A stretch of DNA of 64,000 bases from positions 3,818,001 to 3,882,000 of the forward strand of contig NZ_JAVTTP010000001.1 of the NCBI RefSeq assembly GCF_032248455.1. The letters run 5' to 3'. Shown here in pieces: positions 60,197 to 64,000 of this stretch (position 1 is the stretch's first letter; each line of letters starts with the position of its first letter). The position numbers were made by a program, and so were the translations under genes. Under the pieces are notes generated by a model. It saw only the letters and a list, made by a program, of their open reading frames with translations. It searched no databases and was not told the DNA's origin. Source of the stretch: Pricia mediterranea (lineage in GTDB: Bacteria > Bacteroidota > Bacteroidia > Flavobacteriales > Flavobacteriaceae).

Positions 60197-63100
60197 TTGG
60201 GAAAAATACTGATCCGGACCTTATTGGTGTTTTTATTGATCGGTATTTTGGGCACGCTCGTACTCTCGTTGCCTATTGTCCAAACCAGTTTTGCCCGGCA
60301 GGTCGCAAAAACCATCAACGCCGATTTTGGAACGAATATCAGTATCGACCGGCTGCGAATTTCGTTGATTTCCTGGAATACCAACCTAAAGGGAGTCTAT
60401 GTTGCCGATTACCGAAAAGATACGCTTTTCTACATAAACGAGCTCACCACCTCCGTCTTGAGTGTTCGCAATTTGATCAAAGGCCAGCTGGAATTTGGGG
60501 ACATCGATATCGACGAGCTAAACTTTAAGCTGAAAACGTACCGCGATTCCACCAGCACCAACTTGAATGTGTTTATCGATAAGTTGGACGACGGCCGTCC
60601 TAAAGATCCAAATAAACCGGCCTTTTTCTTTTCTTCCTCCGATGTTGAAATTGCCAACAGTAATTTTACCCTACTGGACGAAAATCGCGAAACCGAACAA
60701 ATGCTGCATTTTACGGACCTCAACATCAGCGCAAAAGATTTTCAGATTTCGGGACCCGAGGTGTCCGCCGACATCGAGTCGATGTCCTTTAAAAGCGATC
60801 AAGGTATCGAGGTGGAGAAAATGGCCACGGAATTCAAGTACACCAGCGAGCAAATGCGCTTCGACTCCCTCCTGATCTCTACCCCGGGTTCACATTTGAA
60901 GGGCCATCTCGTGTTCGATTACCAACGTGAAGATTTTCTCGATTTTGTGAACAAGGTCAACCTGACCGCCGAATTTGACGACTCGGCCGTGGCCTTCGAC
61001 GAGATCAATATGCTCTACGACCAGTTCGGGAAGGGCAAGGAGGTGAACTTTTCTTCAAAGATTCGCGGAACCTTGAACGACCTGACTACCGAAGAGCTCT
61101 TTGTACAGTCCGACTACACGGGCATCCGCGGCGATTTTAATTTCAAGAACCTGTTCACCAAGGCCGACCCCTTCATTATGCAGGCCGATATGAAGAACGT
61201 AACAACCAGCTATTACGAACTGCGGGCGTTGATGCCCAACATCCTCGGGAAATCCATTCCATCTACCTTTGAAAAGCTGGGTCAGTTTACGATAAGAGGA
61301 AATGCCACGGTCACCGAAAGCTCTATCCGCACCAAGGTCAATCTCAATACGGCCATAGGGAGCAGTTATGTCGATCTCGACCTTACCGATGTCAACAATA
61401 TCGACAATGCGACCTACAAAGGTTTTATATCCCTCATCGATTTCGACCTGGGCGAGTTCACCGATAACAAAAAATTGGGAGAGACAAACCTGGATGTCAA
61501 CGTAGCCGGCAAGGGTTTCGTGCAAGAAACTTTAGATACCGAAGTGGTCGGTGAGGTGTATTGCCTACACTATAACAACTACGACTACCGGAACATCGAG
61601 GTGTCGGGAGTCGTAAAGGACCAGCTTTTCGACGGAAGCCTGATTGTCGACGATGAGAACCTTAAATTCGATTTTTCGGGATTGGCGGATTTCGGATCTG
61701 CGCGTAATAATTTTAATTTTAATGCCGAAGTGGACTACGCCGATTTGAAGCGCCTAAATTTCATCAGAGATAGCGTGTCTATATTCAAGGGCAATATCTA
61801 TATGGAAGTTACGGGCAGTACTTTGGATGATCTTGAAGGCGATATCAAATTCAACGAAACGGTTTTTAAGAACAAGAACGACGCGTACTATTTTGAGGAT
61901 TTTAAAGTGTCTTCAAATTTCGAGAACGACTCCATTCGAATCATCGATATCAATTCGCCGGATATTATCACCGGATACCTCAAGGGCAATTTCAAGGTCC
62001 GGGAACTGGGCCGGTTGGTCCAAAATTCCCTGGGAAGCATCTACACCAATTACCGGCCTTTCGAGATTTCCGGGGGGCAGACCCTGACCTTTAATTTTAA
62101 GATATACAATAAGATCGTAGAGGTCTTTTTTCCCGAAGTCAAGTTCGATCCGAATACCTTTATCAAGGGGGATATCGCGGCCGATCAGGGCGATTTCAAG
62201 CTGAACTTCGAATCCCCGAGCATAACCGCCTTTGGCAACGAAGCCGATGATATCGATATTCGAATCGACAATAAAAATCCGCTGTTCAATACCTTTGTTT
62301 CCGTTGGCGACCTTTCGAACAGCTATTACGACGTTAAAGATTTCAACCTGATCAATACGACCTTAAAGGATACCCTTTTCTTTCGGACGGAATTCAAGGG
62401 CGGCAGCGAATTCGACGATAGTTATAACCTGAACTTTTACCACACCTTCAACGGCGATAACCGATCTGTTATCGGGCTAAAGACTTCCGATCTTAGTTTT
62501 AAGGGCAATACTTGGGTATTGAACAAGAACAATGATAATAAGAACAAGGTCATTTTTAACCGAACGTTGGACAGTATCAGTATCCAGGAAATTGTGATGA
62601 ACAATAGCGAGGAAGAACAGATTCGGCTTCGTGGCGAACTAGCTGACTCGACCTATAAAGACCTCGAACTGCAGTTTAAGATCGTATCCCTGAACAAGAT
62701 TACCCCTAGTATCGATAGCCTGAAATTAGAGGGCGAGGTAAACGGTACGCTCAACATTCTACAGAAGGATAATATTTACCTGCCCTCGTCCAATCTCGGG
62801 ATCGAAGATTTTTCCATCAACGCCATCCGAGTGGGCGATTTGGCCGTGGGTATCGTAGGGAACAAAGACCTGACCGAGTTCTCGGTCAATTCACAGATAA
62901 CGGACAACGGGCGTGAAAAGCTGGGGATCGAGGGCCATATTTACAACCGGGGCGACATGCCCGAAGCCGATATTTCAATCCACCTGGACGGATTCGAACT
63001 TACCCCCTTCGCTCCCTTGGCGGAGTCCATTTTGAGCAATATGCGGGGCGATGTCAGTGGCAAGGCGAGCATAAACGGACCTGTAAACAATCCTGATTTC

Positions 63101-64000
63101 GGGGGTACGCTAACATTGAACAATGCGGGGCTGGGAGTACCCTACCTGAACGTCGACTACAGTTTTGCGAACGGTTCGCGGGTGGACCTGTACGATCAGA
63201 CCTTTGATTTCGAGGATATTGCGATTACCGACACCGCCAAAAAAACAGGTGCGACCTTAAACGGCACGATAAGCCATTCGTTTTTCGATGATTGGGTGCT
63301 GGATCTCAATGTGGATACAAAAGATAACCGGTTACTTGTTTTAAATACTGAATTTGAAGAAGAAGTACTGTATTACGGTACGGGATACCTGAACGGAAAG
63401 GGTCGGATTTTCGGTCCCACCAAGGCCTTGAATATCAAGGTGGAAGGTGAAACGGCCCGAGGCACCTCCTTAAAGATTCCCCTGAGCGACGTGGCATCGG
63501 TGGGAGACTATTCCTTTATTAATTTTGTGGGAAAAAACGGGTTGGACTCCGTTGACGAAAAGCTCACCTTGGACGAATTTCAAGGACTGGAACTCACGTT
63601 CGACCTCGATGTAACCCCGGATGCCGAAGTGGAAATTGTTACGGATATCGAAACCGGTAGCTCCCTAAAGGGAAGCGGGGTGGGCATTCTGCTGATCCGT
63701 ATCAATACGCGCGGGGCCTTTGAAATGTATGGGGATTTTGTTGTGGTCGATGGGGAATACAACTATAAGTTCGGGGGCGTAATCAACAAGACCTTCAAGG
63801 TAAAACCCGGCGGCACCATTGTTTGGGACCGTGAACCCCTTGAGGCTACCTTAGACCTGGAGGCGGTCTATGCCTTGAACGCCAATCCGGCGCCCCTGCT
63901 CGATAATCCCGGGTACACCCGGCGGATTCCCACCGAAGTGGTCATCAAGCTGACCAACGAATTGGAGAGTCCCGATATCGAATTCCAAATCGATTTTCCA
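60197..64000 (+). CDS. tamB: TamB-like translocation/assembly protein (3' end missing)
   Basis: The frame is open from 60128 to the window end without a stop (1268 residues visible from TTG 60197). The N-terminus is a signal-anchor (MGKILIRTLLVFLLIGILGTLVLSLPIVQ), followed by an AsmA/DUF748-like start (VAKTINADFGTNISIDRLRISLISWNTNLKGVYVADYRKDTL) and long strand-repeat regions typical of TamB. The last visible residues (TKLTN-type ELESPDIEFQIDFP) belong to the DUF490/TamB C-terminal region. It should span the periplasm and transport lipids or assist outer-membrane assembly. No ATG occurs near the hydrophobic segment, so TTG 60197 is the best start. In Bacteroidota the full protein usually exceeds 1400 residues. 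Confidence 0.88.
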   Translation, partial: MGKILIRTLLVFLLIGILGTLVLSLPIVQTSFARQVAKTINADFGTNISIDRLRISLISWNTNLKGVYVADYRKDTLFYINELTTSVLSVRNLIKGQLEFGDIDIDELNFKLKTYRDSTSTNLNVFIDKLDDGRPKDPNKPAFFFSSSDVEIANSNFTLLDENRETEQMLHFTDLNISAKDFQISGPEVSADIESMSFKSDQGIEVEKMATEFKYTSEQMRFDSLLISTPGSHLKGHLVFDYQREDFLDFVNKVNLTAEFDDSAVAFDEINMLYDQFGKGKEVNFSSKIRGTLNDLTTEELFVQSDYTGIRGDFNFKNLFTKADPFIMQADMKNVTTSYYELRALMPNILGKSIPSTFEKLGQFTIRGNATVTESSIRTKVNLNTAIGSSYVDLDLTDVNNIDNATYKGFISLIDFDLGEFTDNKKLGETNLDVNVAGKGFVQETLDTEVVGEVYCLHYNNYDYRNIEVSGVVKDQLFDGSLIVDDENLKFDFSGLADFGSARNNFNFNAEVDYADLKRLNFIRDSVSIFKGNIYMEVTGSTLDDLEGDIKFNETVFKNKNDAYYFEDFKVSSNFENDSIRIIDINSPDIITGYLKGNFKVRELGRLVQNSLGSIYTNYRPFEISGGQTLTFNFKIYNKIVEVFFPEVKFDPNTFIKGDIAADQGDFKLNFESPSITAFGNEADDIDIRIDNKNPLFNTFVSVGDLSNSYYDVKDFNLINTTLKDTLFFRTEFKGGSEFDDSYNLNFYHTFNGDNRSVIGLKTSDLSFKGNTWVLNKNNDNKNKVIFNRTLDSISIQEIVMNNSEEEQIRLRGELADSTYKDLELQFKIVSLNKITPSIDSLKLEGEVNGTLNILQKDNIYLPSSNLGIEDFSINAIRVGDLAVGIVGNKDLTEFSVNSQITDNGREKLGIEGHIYNRGDMPEADISIHLDGFELTPFAPLAESILSNMRGDVSGKASINGPVNNPDFGGTLTLNNAGLGVPYLNVDYSFANGSRVDLYDQTFDFEDIAITDTAKKTGATLNGTISHSFFDDWVLDLNVDTKDNRLLVLNTEFEEEVLYYGTGYLNGKGRIFGPTKALNIKVEGETARGTSLKIPLSDVASVGDYSFINFVGKNGLDSVDEKLTLDEFQGLELTFDLDVTPDAEVEIVTDIETGSSLKGSGVGILLIRINTRGAFEMYGDFVVVDGEYNYKFGGVINKTFKVKPGGTIVWDREPLEATLDLEAVYALNANPAPLLDNPGYTRRIPTEVVIKLTNELESPDIEFQIDFP

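Overview
The window comes from a member of the Bacteroidota, most likely a marine Flavobacteriaceae. The evidence is: -7 boxes of the type TAnnTTTG, a giant SprB-like adhesin with a gliding-motility/type IX secretion C-terminal domain, a SusC/SusD pair, a menaquinone cluster containing DUF2853 and CvfB-type genes, and a NagB-LmbE fusion. Coding density is high. I found no rRNA, tRNA, CRISPR array, IS element or prophage.

Layout. 1-2.2 kb: the end of a proline racemase/4-hydroxyproline epimerase gene and a D-amino-acid (D-hydroxyproline) dehydrogenase gene, probably hydroxyproline catabolism. 2.4-3.6 kb (-): GNAT acetyltransferase and alpha/beta hydrolase, overlapping by 4 bp. 3.8-17.6 kb (+): menaquinone biosynthesis (menI-like, menF, menD, menA, menC, menE), interspersed with DUF2853, CvfB, a SPOR-like membrane protein, a LytTR response regulator with a HisKA_2 kinase, and a CPBP protease. 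menB is absent. 17.8-20.5 kb: exported M24 peptidase and a Bcr/CflA-type MFS pump. 20.7-24.8 kb (-): acetate uptake and activation (DUF4212, SSS symporter, acs). 25.2-32.9 kb: a peptidoglycan-recycling block (anmK, NagZ-like GH3, AmpG-like MFS, NagB-LmbE fusion, divergent murQ).

33-34.3 kb: a REP-like repeat cluster and a PQQ-dependent sugar dehydrogenase. 34.5-43.0 kb: an 8.5-kb gene for a 2845-residue SprB-like protein of about 28 Cys-bounded repeats ending in a type B T9SS sorting domain, followed by a strong terminator. 43.3-53.7 kb: a surface locus with a c-type cytochrome/FG-GAP lipoprotein, a 1198-residue FG-GAP/ASPIC-UnbV lipoprotein, SusD and SusC, without any recognisable degradative enzyme or regulator. 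54.1-64 kb: THUMP-like methyltransferase, AI-2E family permease, DUF4159 protein, a PD40 propeller protein, rsmE, tsaD, and a divergent tamB-like gene running off the end.

The most unusual signals are small-scale. Several genes have a TAnnTTTG box only 4-8 nt before the ATG (probably leaderless). tsaD and tamB share facing, mirror-image -7 boxes 20 bp apart. Two related ~140-bp sequences flank the DUF2853 gene. Several gene gaps hold tandem repeats of exactly 7 or 8 bp, each with a different motif. The NagB domain lacks the catalytic Asp of the E. coli enzyme.
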